Shown in pieces: positions 41,900-52,169 of a DNA stretch of 64,000 nt. Origin of the DNA: Angiostrongylus vasorum (Eukaryota; Nematoda; Chromadorea; Rhabditida; Metastrongylidae). Under the pieces are notes generated by a model, which worked only from the letters and a program-made list of their open reading frames with translations, was not told where the DNA came from and did not search any database. Position 1 is the first letter of the stretch, and every line of letters begins with the position of its first letter. The stretch spans positions 1,272,501 to 1,336,500 of the forward strand of contig JADANN010000018.1 in NCBI GenBank assembly GCA_018806985.1. The letters run 5' to 3'. A program made the position numbers and the translations under genes.

Positions 41900-42060
41900 G
41901 ATTATTAAGATAACACGAGGTTGATAAAAAGGTTTGTTCGCTTAAGGTTTCAACGTCTTCGTCTTCCTCAGAACCGATGGTCTCAGTCGATGGTATCGAG
42001 TCGAATCTTCTCGGCTGAGCACCGCTCGAAGCACCTCAGGTTGTGGTTCGTGTGTGATTG
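41900..42060 (-). mobile_element. Penelope-like subfamily B 3' end
   Basis: On the minus strand: ATCGGTTCTGAGGAAGACGA then AGACGTTGAAACCTTAAGCG, a decayed hammerhead-like motif. Upstream, ATTCGACTCGATACCATCGA is shared in form with the copy at 48195. Confidence 0.5.
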
Positions 42061-42074
42061 ATCATTATATGAAA

Positions 42075-42325
42075 GTTGAAGAGTAAAGGTTTGGTCAAAT
42101 TGGTCATTGATCAGTCTTGGGGGGAATACGCCATCCATTCGACTATACCAAGCCACGTTACAGGTGACTGAATGTATATCTGACCTAGAAAATGTTTCTG
42201 GATGACCTATCAACTCATTGCTGCTATCCTCCTAGACCAATTTGCCCACCCACTATGTATGGAGGGCTTGGTTGGCTGTGGGCTGCATCGAACCATGGAC
42301 CATATGTGTATTGCAAGGCACCTTA
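42075..42325 (-). mobile_element. S1 SINE (decayed)
   Basis: On the minus strand: AAGGTGCCTTGCAATACACA, GGTTCGATGCAGCCCACAGC, CAACCAAGCCCTCCATACAT and AGATATACATTCAGTCACCT. The A-box end is truncated. Confidence 0.6.
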
Positions 42326-42793
42326 AGACAAACGGTGAATGATCATCAAATTTCAGATTCTGCTTTGGTTTTAGGCAACAATAACATATTCACGACATTC
42401 CGGTTGAATCAGTTTCTCCCCCTTGCACTTGTAAAATTACAATATAGCCGAGCAGAGCAATGATGGTGATGACGTGCACCACGAGCACAGGACGGGAAGA
42501 TGGTATTAGGGTTTTCTGGGAGCAGTTCACTCGCTGCAATACAAGTTAGAACACTCTGCCCCAGTTCTTCCAGCACTCCAGGAAATATCAACTCGACCAC
42601 GGGGATCCGCACAGTAGATGTGAAGATGGTCTGTGTGAAATAAAATAAATTTAAAGAAAAACAAGTTGTAGCGGACATGATATTCACACCCATAGAGCGG
42701 GGAAGACAATTTCTCTTTCTCTTTTCTCTACAAATCTACTGTGATCTGGGTCCCTCAACCCTTTAGTTATCAAAAAACTAAACTCTGTGGTCT
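42326..42793. other. Unclassified repeat-like region
   Basis: GATCCGCACAGTAGATGTGA at about 42604 also occurs inverted at 23400-23420 (TCACATCTACAGTGCGGATC) and in part in the loop of the 23226-23367 foldback, so this belongs to the same uncharacterised repeat. Confidence 0.4.
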
Positions 42794-43084
42794 GTGGTTA
42801 AGGTTTTCGAGAACACACCAATGATGAAAAAGCATGGTATTGACAAAACTGACGAAATCATTTGCATAAGAACCTACAGGCAAGCGGAAATGGCTTTTAA
42901 TTTTCGGAAAATGTTCGGATATTTCATTCAACCTGTTGGAAAGTACTGGATTGACAAGAGATGGAATCCTAAAATAAAATTGCTATTGATTAATTCCTAT
43001 CTACAAGCATTGTGGAAAGATAAGCCTATGCTTACCGGAATGTATACGGACAGACGGCAAAACACTGTCGACGGAAATAATTAG
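42794..43084 (+). CDS. Unrecognised 96-codon open frame
   Basis: Starts MVKVFENTPMMKKHGIDKTD and contains aromatic/basic runs (FRKMFGYFIQPVGKYWIDKR). No signal peptide, membrane segment or known domain was recognised. No splice partners are apparent. It may be a chance frame or a piece of an unknown transposon. Confidence 0.2.
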   Translation: MVKVFENTPMMKKHGIDKTDEIICIRTYRQAEMAFNFRKMFGYFIQPVGKYWIDKRWNPKIKLLLINSYLQALWKDKPMLTGMYTDRRQNTVDGNN

Positions 43085-43810
43085 AAAGAAAAAAATTATG
43101 GAACATTGATGTAAACGAGAGGTCAAACGGACGTTATATGATTGTCTACTTCAAAACTCCACAAGGGCTTCGAATCGATTTAATCAACTTTGATCAATCT
43201 AATGTTGGAACTGAATAAGCTCTAGCTTACTCCACTGTTTACCAGCACTGGATTACAGTGCTTATTCTAGTGATGTTTACGTCTGTGCCTCATCTAGCCC
43301 AACTATAACACGAATAACGTTCCAATACACATGGTTGGGATGGACACATGGAACACAGGATGAATGTGGAGTGGGAAATAGGCAGTCGTGCTTTGATAAT
43401 TAGGGGAAACTTTGTAAGTTTAGGCGTTAAGCCTACGACAAACCCCATTTTCCTACACCATTATTAGAAAATCAGTGAGGTCGAGACGCCTGCTTAATTA
43501 AATTCCAACCATCTGAGCTAAAGAGTCTCATGGAAACAAGGAATGCATTTGGCGATTTAGAGGAAACTGGTGGAAAAGACTAGTGGAAAATGTCAAGAGA
43601 TAATGGACTTATCTATCAACTTGACGAGCGATCGATATTAATCCTAGCAGTTCAAACATCACGTTTCCAATTCCACCGCCATTTTCAGTTGCATGAAGTG
43701 AACCAATGAGGCACTGCGGTGGTGTCACCCCTTCCGTCTATTGCCGTGCTAAAAAAGATATCCTAAACTAAAAACTCACCGATTACGAAAACATTTTTGG
43801 TTATGATTGC
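43085..43810. other. Intergenic, nothing recognised
   Basis: No homology or structure recognised. Confidence 0.45.
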
Positions 43811-43822
43811 AAAAATCTTATA

Positions 43823-44335
43823 ATTTACTGTTTTTTCTTGATCAGGAAATACGAGGTTGGTATTATAGCATTTATTAATACGGAATAGCAGACGTTTCGG
43901 CGCCTGGAAAAGTCAAATCTTTCTTCTTCTTCAGTCTTCTCAGCCAAACACTTTCATAACCTCTTGAGATAAAACACTTTCATAACCCCAGCAGATTTTT
44001 CTTAACACATGAATTTCCATTTGTATCTTTAACGGCTTCTTCTAAACACCCACAGTTTAGTTCGTTGTAAGTTTTCCTGTTATTTGGTGTAGTAGACCAG
44101 CCGCATAGCGTTCCACATGAACGAGGAATGTGCCTGGCCCAGCTCAGAAAACCTGAGGTATAACGATAGGTCACGCGTGATCAGAAGATACTCCTTTTTG
44201 CGGACAATCTTTGAATTGTTGGAACTTATCCACAGCGCTTCAAGAGTTTTATGCATTAAAGCTTCAGATTCCTTTGGGATGGAATACTTGGTTTGAATCT
44301 AATTTTGCCAACTAGGTGTTTTTTTTGCACGGACG
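43823..44335 (-). mobile_element. Penelope-like element, left (inverted) arm of second pair
   Basis: On the minus strand a decayed GIY-YIG C-terminal region is visible (bases matching CACCTAGT..GGCAAAATTAG and a KRSEAL..ILWISSN-like end). Next come a broken hammerhead-like segment (CAGGCGCCGAAACGTCTGCT) and the end CCTCGTATTTCCTGATCAAG. AAAAATCTTATA at 43811-43822 just outside matches AAAAATGTTATA at 45528-45539 with one mismatch. Confidence 0.6.
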
Positions 44336-44715
44336 CAGAGTGGGCCGCCACATCGTGGCTGGGAGGTATTCTTGGGTGTTGGGCTGCGATGTATAGTGGG
44401 AGATTCATCCTTCTGGCAGGGTCTCCCAACCTAAGAAGGAGTCCGGTTTTTCTATCAGGAAGCCTAGCTAAGAGTAAAGTATCGGGATCCACTACCGTCT
44501 TGGTATCAAAGTCCCATGGTGGCAAATCTCCCTCTGATCCACAAGAACGGCGACTACCCGTGGTGGTGAAGACTCTGGGCAGACTCTGGTCTTGCTGACC
44601 TTGAGACTCTAAGGAAACCACAGTGACTAAACCAGCAAATATCAGGAGAATGGAAATTATGCTGGGGCCCGCACGACCAGTGAAGATGGGCCATCCAAGT
44701 ACCCAAGTAGTAAAT
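44336..44715 (+). mobile_element. R3 repeat inside a Penelope-like pair
   Basis: The best R3 copy: CATCGTGGCTGGGAGGTATT, GCGATGTATAGTGGGAGATT, CTAAGAAGGAGTCCGG, AGCCTAGCTAAGAGTAAAGT, GTGGTGGTGAAGACTCTGGG, ACTCTAAGGAAACCACAGTG, GCTGGGGCCCGCACGACCAG and TACCCAAGTAGT. It separates the two arms of the Penelope-like insertion. No functional protein: the 196-codon minus frame over it looks incidental. Confidence 0.7.
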
Positions 44716-45527
44716 ATAAAACGTTGCTCAAAAAGGGCCGGTTCAGATGAGTCGGTAGCAGTGATGGAAATACCACTGAGCACTCTAAAACGTCGTTCAT
44801 TCGTAGCCAACAACAGTTTGTACAACCATCTATGTGAAATTCCCAACTACATAATTTACCGTAAGGTGTTGCATGAGTTTGGCTACGGTATACTTAATCT
44901 CTTCGAGTACATTGACAAAAAAGAGTAGACTAGGCTGTGCCTACATAAAAGGACAACTAGTCTCTAAAATTAGATTGAAATCAAATACTCCACTAGGCGC
45001 CCAAAGAACACGGAATCGTAACGGAGAAGATTTTGAAGTGAAAGTCACCTCGACCAAGGATCCAAAAACCAAAGCATAATGGTCTTGAAGTGTTTTGGAT
45101 CATTTTCAAAAAATGAACCGTAATTAGGAGTGTCTTGTGATCACGAGTGGCCTCGTGCCATACCTCAGGCTGATTCTCTGACCTGAGCCAGGCACATTCC
45201 TTGCCCAAGTAGTAGGACTCTGTGCAGGTGCTCTCTATCAATCGAATGGAAGACTTACAACTAATAAAACGGTAGATGTTTAAAAGAAGCTGTTGATTAT
45301 GTGAAGCAAATTTATGTGTGAAGTTTTGTCTGCTGAGGTTATGAAAGTGTTTGGCTGAGTAGACTGCACGTCACTTTAACTTTTCCAAGCTAAGAAGGCA
45401 AAACCGCCGAAACGTCTGCTATTCTGCATTAATAAATGCTGTAGTACGAAGCTCGGGTTTCCTCATCAGGAAAAACAGTGAATTATTGATCAATGCCGTG
45501 GTTAAAAGAAAGTCGATCTTGCGATTA
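44716..45527 (+). mobile_element. Penelope-like element, right arm of second pair
   Basis: Decayed linker (KRCSKRAGSDESVAVMEIPL) and GIY-YIG region (TVYLISS, NTPLGAQRTRNRNGEDFEVK), then a hammerhead-like motif (AGAAGGCAAAACCGCC, GAAACGTCTG at about 45409). The terminal sequence follows: GGGTTTCCTCATCAGGAAAA and ATTATTGATCAATGCCGTGG. Confidence 0.65.
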
Positions 45528-45539
45528 AAAAATGTTATA

Positions 45540-46175
45540 TTGGCAGGGTGTGAGAACTTGTAATAATGGTTCCCCCAACGCATTCTCAGAAACACATTTA
45601 CTCTCGTCGGATACCAAATCCACATGTTTTTTAAATAAACGCTAGAACAAACCTATGAAGAAGGGACAGACTAACTGCAAATAAGTACACAGCGAAAATG
45701 GCTCCTAATAAGAGAGAGAAATGGTTTGGACTCTTCAAATGCCTGAAATTGGGTTTTACATAATGGCATGGTCTCCAACATTTTATTCTTTCGCATTTTA
45801 TTGCGCCAATGAACGAATTAATAATTCATCTTCAAATGTACACGGTAAGAATAAAAACGAAATTCAGTACTAACCTTGAACATGGAAGAATGCCCATGAT
45901 ATGCAGTGGATGTAAATACGCCATCAAGATGACCTCTATTTGTAACCTCATTTCATAGCACGAACGCTACTTTCTTCAAATTGGTCGTTTTATTCTCGAA
46001 CCAGCCTAGCATAAGACTCACTGCGAAATTTGGCGCTCCTTGCTGCTACATCAGTTTCATTGTTATATTGCTTCGCTACAAGATTTTGCACTTCTGCTCT
46101 GATACGCTTTACAATTTACTTGTAACCGTAGACGTATTCATGCTAAGCATATAATATGATAAATCGTGACGTACG
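45540..46175. other. Intergenic, nothing recognised
   Basis: AT-rich, no homology seen. Confidence 0.45.
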
Positions 46176-46466
46176 AACAAGATTATGGTTTCTGCAAAAC
46201 TCCGGACCGCAGGTGTCTGCGGTGGGCACCGAACAGGCTATTACCCTTTCCAGGACTAACGCGTTTACCACCACACCATGCGCATGCTCGTCCTTCGTTT
46301 CTCCTCTCTCTCAGCGTGTTATTGACCCATAGCCGCAATCAGCAATCACCCGTCGACGGGATTGTTCTGAGGAGCACAAATCCGCATGAACCCATTTAAG
46401 CTGAAGTTATGGCATAAATCACAATGTCGTCAATTTTTATTTGCTGCCTAGTATTTTTTAATGGTA
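46176..46466 (+). mobile_element. M1 retroposon
   Basis: GGTTTCTGCAAAACTCCGGA, CGCAGGTGTCTGCGGTGGGC, TTACCCTTTCCAGGACTAAC, ACCACACCATGCG, TTCGTTTCTCCTCTCTCTCA, CAATCACCCGTCGACGGGAT and TTGCTGCCTAGTATTTTTTA. The far left arm is missing. Confidence 0.65.
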
Positions 46467-46668
46467 GGGTAAAAGGATAAGAATAAAAAGGATAAAGCTC
46501 TCGGCGTTGATCAATCCCTGAGGGATGCGCCGTGCATTTGACTTCATTGAGTATCGTTGGAGGTGATTGAATGCATATCTGGCCTTTACAATGACTCATG
46601 GTGGCCTACCGATGTGGGCAACCAGTGCTTCCACCCTCCTAGAAAAGGCTAGTACCAATTTGCCGATC
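46467..46668 (-). mobile_element. S1 SINE, 5' truncated
   Basis: On the minus strand: GGGATCGGCAAATTGGTACT, CACATCGGTAGGCCACCATG, AGATATGCATTCAATCACCT, GATACTCAATGAAGTCAAAT, GCATCCCTCAGGGATTGATC and AACGCCGAGAGCTTTATCC. The tRNA-like head is absent. Confidence 0.65.
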
Positions 46669-46965
46669 CCACAGTGATGGAACAAGAATCAAAGACTTCG
46701 TTCTATACGTTAAACTATTCAAGATAAGGTGGGCCGGATAAGTAATGCATATGAACGTCAAACGATGGACATGAGCCGTTAGTGGCTGGATTCCTCGGGA
46801 TGTTAAACGCACTGCAGCAAAGCCAACGACCCGATGGTCAGAGTTCTTCACGGAAATCCTAGAGGGAAGAATGATACTCAATGAATTCCAGAGCGAGCAG
46901 AATCCACTGGAATGCTCTTGCACGCAGTATGAAGGAATGGGATGTTTACTGGAACAGGTGATACA
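46669..46965 (+). mobile_element. RTE family 1, 3' fragment
   Basis: Matches the last 290 bp of family 1: TACGTTAAACTATTCAAGAT, GCCGTTAGTGGCTGGATTCC (AVSGWIP), GGTCAGAGTTCTTCACGGAA, and an end GGAACAGGTGATACAAGTG. Confidence 0.65.
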
Positions 46966-47039
46966 AGTGTTGTAATAACAACAGCAATAACAATTTACTA
47001 TGTTCACTCAGACATTCATAAAAAAGCGACTACGTTGTG

Positions 47040-47145
47040 ATTTATCCTATAGCTTCTGCTTAACTGACTTCAATGCCGATCTGCGTTCCCCAGATCAACC
47101 GCACTGGCGGATGATTGCTGATGACACCGTTAGGTAAAAAAAACT
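47040..47145 (-). mobile_element. M1 retroposon fragment
   Basis: TTCTGCTTAACTGACTTCAA, CCCCAGATCAACCGCACTGG and GGATGATTGCTGATGACACC are the M1 internal section in reverse. It ends where the RTE family 2 fragment begins. Confidence 0.5.
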
Positions 47146-47214
47146 GGTATTCGACCAGAGTAACACGAGCGAGGCAGATGATGGCACTCTTGGACCCGAA
47201 ACCAGTGACGACTA

Positions 47215-47720
47215 ATAAGAGCCCATGTTCCATGTAAGTGTCGAAAGCAACCGTTGCCGAAAAGATACTTTCCTCGGATACGCATCGTGGTGAAGACCTG
47301 AAAACGCTTTTGCCAGGTTAAGTCAGGACGACAGAAAATGACAAATTAGCAAACGAGAAATATACCAGCTTTACTAACCCGCACACAGGGTGCTCCAGAC
47401 TACGAAAACACACAGGGGAGGCCATCGCTGAAAGGAGGCTAAATATCCTGGATCGCTTAGAACGTCACTGGAATTGGATCTAACCAACATCCACCAATAC
47501 AAGCCGTGAAGACTGTTTCTTGTTCTGCACTGATAACATCAGAACGGTGTGTTCACACACAGGCATTTACATTCTTCTGGAGGACACCTCAAATTTCATG
47601 CTATCATCGTGCAAGAGACGAAAAGCAGGTAGACCGTCGTACGCCAAGTATATAACGAGATCCTCGCGATAGAACCTTATATCCTTGTGATATATTGTAA
47701 TACCACTGTAACATACACCA
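47215..47720 (+). mobile_element. RTE family 2, 5' fragment
   Basis: CGTTGCCGAAAAGATACTTT, CATCGTGGTGAAGACCTG and CCAGGTTAAGTCAGGAC match 31880-31960. A decayed endonuclease start follows (AACATCAGAACGGTGTGTTC, and GTGCAAGAGACGAAAAGCAG for the QETK motif). Confidence 0.6.
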
Positions 47721-47742
47721 CCGCCATGTTCGACATTTATAC

Positions 47743-48038
47743 GAGAAAGAATAAAAACAAAGGATAAAGCTCTTGGCGTTGATCAATCCCCTAGGGATGC
47801 GCAGTGCATTCGACTTCATTAAGTATTGTTTGGAGGTGATTGAGTGCATATCTGGCCTTTACGGTGACTCGCAGTGATCTAACGTTGTATCGAGTCAGTG
47901 ATGCTATCCTCACAGACAAGTCTGATACCAAGTTGCTGACCCCGGAGAGATGGAAGGGCTTGGTGCGCCAGGGCGCTGGAATCGATCCCATGTGTATTGC
48001 GGGGGCGCCTCCGAGTACTGCGCCACATGCACCCCCTT
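47743..48038 (-). mobile_element. S1 tRNA-derived SINE
   Basis: On the minus strand: GGGGGTGCATGTGGCGCAGT (A box TGGCGCAGTAC), TGGGATCGATTCCAGCGCCC (B-box region), GCACCAAGCCCTTCCATCTC, GATACTTAATGAAGTCGAAT-like body and AGAGCTTTATCCTTTG. Full length. Confidence 0.78.
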
Positions 48039-48041
48039 GAG

Positions 48042-48095
48042 AATTGGAAACATGCTGGGACACCACTACACGTGAAGACGGGATGTCCAAGAATT
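48042..48095 (+). mobile_element. R3 repeat 3' end
   Basis: GAGAATTGGAAACATGCTGG, then CACGTGAAGACGGGATGTCC and AAGAATTGAA, correspond to the last 55 bp of R3. Confidence 0.45.
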
Positions 48096-48194
48096 GAACT
48101 AAGCAGGGAGTCTTAGAAAAAGACTTTCGTTAAGTCTCCACGTAAATAGTCAATATTTTGTAGATCGTTGAGCGGACATGTGGTTGGCAGGAAA

Positions 48195-48500
48195 ATTTTT
48201 GTTTGGCTAAAGTTTCGCCGCGTTCGCCATCTTCGGAGCTGTTTTGATCGTATTCGATGGCCCACAACCGGTCATCCTTGAAATAACTGGTCTTCATTGT
48301 CGCATCGAGTCGAATCTACTGGTATGAGCACGGGTCGAATGATGTTTCCACACTCTGGGCTGCGAGCCTTTAAAATCTTGACTATTTATGATGACGTTTA
48401 ATGATAGCCGGTTTCTCAGATGCTGCCACGCTATGTGCCAGTTATGAGGTACCGTCTTCTGCAAGATGCATTGACCGCCAAAAAGGAGATCATATTGAAT
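48195..48500 (-). mobile_element. Penelope-like subfamily B 3' region
   Basis: On the minus strand, AGCTCCGAAGATGGCGAACG then CGGCGAAACTTTAGCCAAAC is a decayed hammerhead-like motif. Sequence at 48380-48500 (GCAAGATGCATTGACCGCCA on plus) is shared with 52040-52080 (GCAGGATGCATTGTCGCCAA). Confidence 0.45.
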
Positions 48501-48994
48501 GGGAATTGCTCAACACCCATCGCTGTAGCAGCTAGCCATTGAAAAGAAGCGCGATTCTGTTGCCCTGTGTGCTACGACTGGTACCCGATTTATGTGATTG
48601 GGTAGTATATTTGCCATTGGGTCATCATCATTGAATTGAGGCATGTTTACTTAGCATGACTGCGTCAGATTTGTTCGTACAGATTGTTTCCAGTGCGAAA
48701 AATATCGATTCGGTGCGACAGCGAGCACTTGTGCATCAGGGCGGCTGCGAAGACTGCGAAAGCACCAAGACAGCCGCATAAGTGTTTCTGTAGCAGCCTC
48801 GTGTGGGCTCGCTCATGCAGGAAACTAAGTATTTTTGCATCAGTCTACATGAAGCAGGTGGGAATTTTCTTCAGACATCCTCGTCTACTCATCACTTATA
48901 GCAAGATGTCGGATTGTTGATCATTCCATTAATATCTCTTTCAAAGCATTTGTTTGCCAGTTATTTATTACGAAGTTATTTGCAGTGGTTTCAG
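48501..48994. other. Intergenic, possibly intronic
   Basis: Sequence upstream of the UBC-9-like exon. No partner exon was found. A 78-codon frame at 48684-48920 has no homology. Confidence 0.4.
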
Positions 48995-49045
48995 GATCGT
49001 AAAGACCATCCATTCGGCTTTATTGCCAGATCACTGAAGAATCAG
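48995..49045 (+). CDS. Orphan exon resembling UBC-9 (SUMO-conjugating enzyme E2)
   Basis: 51 nt in frame 0 between a consensus acceptor (GGTTTCAG) and donor (CAG|GTATGT). It encodes DRKDHPFGFIARSLKNQ. UBC-9 enzymes have RKDHPFGF(V/I)A-P-KN near the N terminus, so the match is strong but short. The preceding Trp of UBC-9 is Asp here. I found neither the start exon nor the following exon with NWECAIPG or the catalytic Cys within the window. It could be a gene with very large introns, a paralogue, or an orphan exon left by duplication. Confidence 0.45.
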
Positions 49046-49240
49046 GTATGTGACACCTCTAAACTAAGCGCAACTTCAATGTTCAGTCTGGAAAAGATAG
49101 CTTGACGTTGTTTGATCTCATGAGTTCTAGAACGGGTCCGGTATACAAGCTGTAAGCCGAAAGTAAATTTAATCTAACATTCGAAGAATTGGACAAAGCA
49201 AACCGTTAGTATTGTGGAACTTTCTAATATTATGGGCTTA

Positions 49241-49585
49241 ATTTTAACCTTTTTATTTTACTGCCTACTCTTTTTAATGGCAGGGTATATTGCGAAATAT
49301 AACTTCAACGAAGCTGGAGATATTTGCAAAACTCTGGACCGCGGGTGCCTGTGGTGGGGAACGAGCGCGCTATTGTCCTTTCCGGGGAGTAACGCGTTCG
49401 CCACCATACCATGCGGGTCCTTCGTTTCGCCTGTCTCTCGGCTAGTTCTATCGATCTTTTGCCATAGCTGAGAGACAGGCGAAACGAAGGACCCGCATGG
49501 TGTGGTGGTGAACGCGTTACTCCCCGGGAAGGACAATAGCGCGTTCGTTCCCCACTATAGGCACCTGCGGTCCAGAGTTTTGCAA
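49241..49585 (+). mobile_element. M1 palindromic retroposon with 12-bp duplication
   Basis: Flanked by ATTATGGGCTTA at 49229-49240 and 49586-49597. The left arm begins TTTACTGCCTACTCTTTTTA, GGCAGGGTATATTGCGAAAT, AAGCTGGAGATATTTGCAAA. From about 49465 the sequence turns back: GCTGAGAGACAGGCGAAACG, GGTGGTGAACGCGTTACTCC, CGCGTTCGTTCCCCAC and GGTCCAGAGTTTTGCAAA. The arms are nearly identical inversions around GATCTTTTGCCATA. Confidence 0.85.
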
Positions 49586-49597
49586 ATTATGGGCTTA

Positions 49598-49834
49598 GTT
49601 TAGCAGTCTGTTCTCCCCGTTTTTGCAGTCTATGCTAATGAGAAGTGTCTTTAGTGTCAAAGCGAACTTTGACTCTAATATACATTGCTTGATTAAGAAT
49701 ATAGACGTCGAATACGTAACGGAAAATCTTTATCCTTCATTATGCGATTGATAACAGGTGGAACCAATGCTCACCAAGCCTCATCTATTCCACGGCTCAA
49801 CAGTATCTTAGACTAATTTCATGGCTATGGTAAG
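49598..49834. other. Spacer, nothing recognised
   Basis: AT-rich sequence between two M1 copies. Confidence 0.5.
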
Positions 49835-49995
49835 CTGCGGGGAACGCGCTGTTTCACTTTCCGGAGGCTGACGAGTTCACCGCCACACCATGCGGTTCCC
49901 TCGTTTCGCCTGTCTCTCAGTTAGTTTTCTGTCTACCAGCCATGAGCAATCACTAGTCAACGGCATTGATCTGGGGAGCGCAGATCGGTTGGTGA
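49835..49995 (+). mobile_element. M1 retroposon fragment
   Basis: CGGGGAACGCGCTGTTTCAC, ACCGCCACACCATGCGGTTC, CTCGTTTCGCCTGTCTCTCA, AATCACTAGTCAACGGCATT and GATCTGGGGAGCGCAGATCG: the central section only. Confidence 0.6.
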
Positions 49996-50935
49996 CGGTC
50001 TCCGAATCTTACCGGGTGAAAGCTTTCTTTCGTAGCATTGAATGGTGTAAGAAGCGAGAAGTGTTTGAAACTACGCAAACCGAAAATGCGATATCTTTGT
50101 GTGTTATAAATGTGGCACTCCTATCATTATTTAAGATCGCATATTGAGAAAAATGGGGTGCAGCTTCATTGTGAAGCTAAACTGATTTCGGCTTGCTGTG
50201 TTGTTTAGAGGTCTTGATGGTCCAATCCATCCTAGACGACATCTAACAAGGAAGTTCTTTAATAGCTTCTAAATTTTTTAACGAAGAGTGCATGATTAGG
50301 AAGCAGTTTTCAAACCAAAAGTGCGACTTCAACATAAGTTATTGGAAATCCTTATAACAGTAGCTATCCTGAAGGACTGCTAGTCTATGGTACCATTTTC
50401 AATTATAACCTAATGCCTGACGTTTCGCATGGCTTTTATTCGCTTGTCTTATTTCGTTGTATTCTTTTCGAAATCAGCCACATGAAGACATGTTCACCAC
50501 GAAAGACCATATTGTGTTTCATCTCCAAAGACAAGCGGATGCTTTAATTGTTGTGTGTGGGTCATCTGAAATTCTAGTCATGGCAGACTGGACCGCTGCT
50601 GGCAGCAGCCAGATACAGCTCCACAATGGCCGAAACTCGTAATTTCATATACCCAAAAATGCATTTCTTTTTTTGTTACAAGGAGTTGGGGAGCTTATTG
50701 TTTAATAGAGAATGGCTGCAGTATTAATGTTCTCTCCCTCTTCTTCTCATTTCCTATAATTACATGTGCAAGTGCGAAAATACATAAGATCAGTCGGAAA
50801 TCTATTCACTTCGATGTGGATCAGATTTATATCCGCAAAACTCTGAAGGATTTCATATCATTCACATTCGATAAAGCTAGTGAGGTTCATTGCCATTTCC
50901 TTATTACGACTTTTAAGATTTGTTCTGCATTTAAG
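49996..50935. other. Intergenic, nothing recognised
   Basis: A 61-codon frame at 50457-50642 has no homology that I recognise. Confidence 0.45.
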
Positions 50936-51953
50936 AAAGGGTTGTCACAAATGTCGAATTAAGTAAAAATTTCGTTCTCAGGTGACTTTTGCACTGCAGC
51001 AAATTCGACGAGTAGCAGTTTGGCATCAGATCTGAAACAGAGGAGCCGTTTCATTTTGCTGCGAAAAGATGCAGCAGGTAAGCAGCATATATTTTCTTAC
51101 TCTTCTGACTAGTAAGACCATTACTGACATCGCTCCAGTGACAAATGCTATTTGGGCGAATTTTTAATATATAAACATGAGATTCTGACGTGAAATGAGC
51201 GCACAATTTTGCCTTGTTTTGACCATGAATATCACTTTGCTTGTAGTATAATGAAGAAACTGCGGACTAAAGTTAATGTTGTGATGAGTTCGCTTAATTT
51301 CGAGGGCTTAAATTTGGCGAACGCTCATATAGAAGTTACAAAATTCAAACACAGCCCGGTTTCTTAAAAACCAATTTTCATTAAGCCTGGGCAAAGATAA
51401 TCAATGCTTTTATGGAATATTGAGCTGACACGAGGTTCTAATCTACAATTAGGCAGATTCAAAAAAAGGTCACGATAAATGTTGAATTAAGTACAGAATT
51501 TCGCTTTCAGGTGATTTCTGCACTGCAGCAAATTCTGTGCGCTGCATTGTGGAATCGATTTGATATTCATTTTGCTTAGGAAAAAAATGCAGTAGGTAAG
51601 CAGTTGTTTTCTTATTCTTCTGACTACTAAGACCATTGGAGATGTCAGTCCCCTGATATGTACCGTTTGGGCGAAGTTTAATACATTAACATAAAATAGG
51701 CGCACGATTTTGCCTTGTTTTTACCACGAATATCACTTCGCTTGTGACATAGTGGAGAAACTAGGATGCTAATGTTGACTGATAAGTTCGCTCAATTTCG
51801 ATGGCTTAAAGTTGACGAACTCTGGTGTAGAAGTTACAAAATTCAGTTAGAAGTCCGGTATCTTAAAAATCAGTTTTCATTAAATCCTGGCATACATAAT
51901 CAATACTTGTATGGAATACTGACCTATCAAGAGGTTCTAGTCTACAGTTAGGA
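50936..51953 (+). repeat. Diverged tandem duplication, about 0.5-kb unit
   Basis: Unit 1 (50936-51455) and unit 2 (51464-51953) run colinear. Shared landmarks are TGCACTGCAGCAAATTC (both), TTTTGCCTTGTTTT(G/T)ACCA, AATATCACTT(T/C)GCTTGT, GAAGTTACAAAATTCA, ATTTTCATTAA and GAGGTTCTA. No coding frame is preserved. Divergence of the order of 20 percent by eye indicates an old event. Confidence 0.75.
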
Positions 51954-52169
51954 ATACTACCAGCTATCGTTGTCGAGGTTCAATGAAAGTCGGTTTGTAG
52001 ATATTGTGTCGCTACGTGGCAGCTAATGAAATACGTATTGCTGCAGGATGCATTGTCGCCAAAAGCAGATCATGGTGGATGACGGCAATAGACCAACGTC
52101 CGTACTGTATAAAATGGTACCGCCGTATGTTTCTTCATTCGAACTGTGCCCCACTTTCTGCGACGCGAC
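51954..52169. other. Flank with subfamily-B related sequence
   Basis: Contains GCAGGATGCATTGTCGCCAA shared with 48440-48480, probably part of a Penelope-like subfamily B element. Confidence 0.35.

Noticed and set aside
44256..44846. 196-codon minus-strand frame
   Set aside because: It spans the R3 repeat and both Penelope-like arms, antisense to the recognised sequence, so it is a shadow of repeats.
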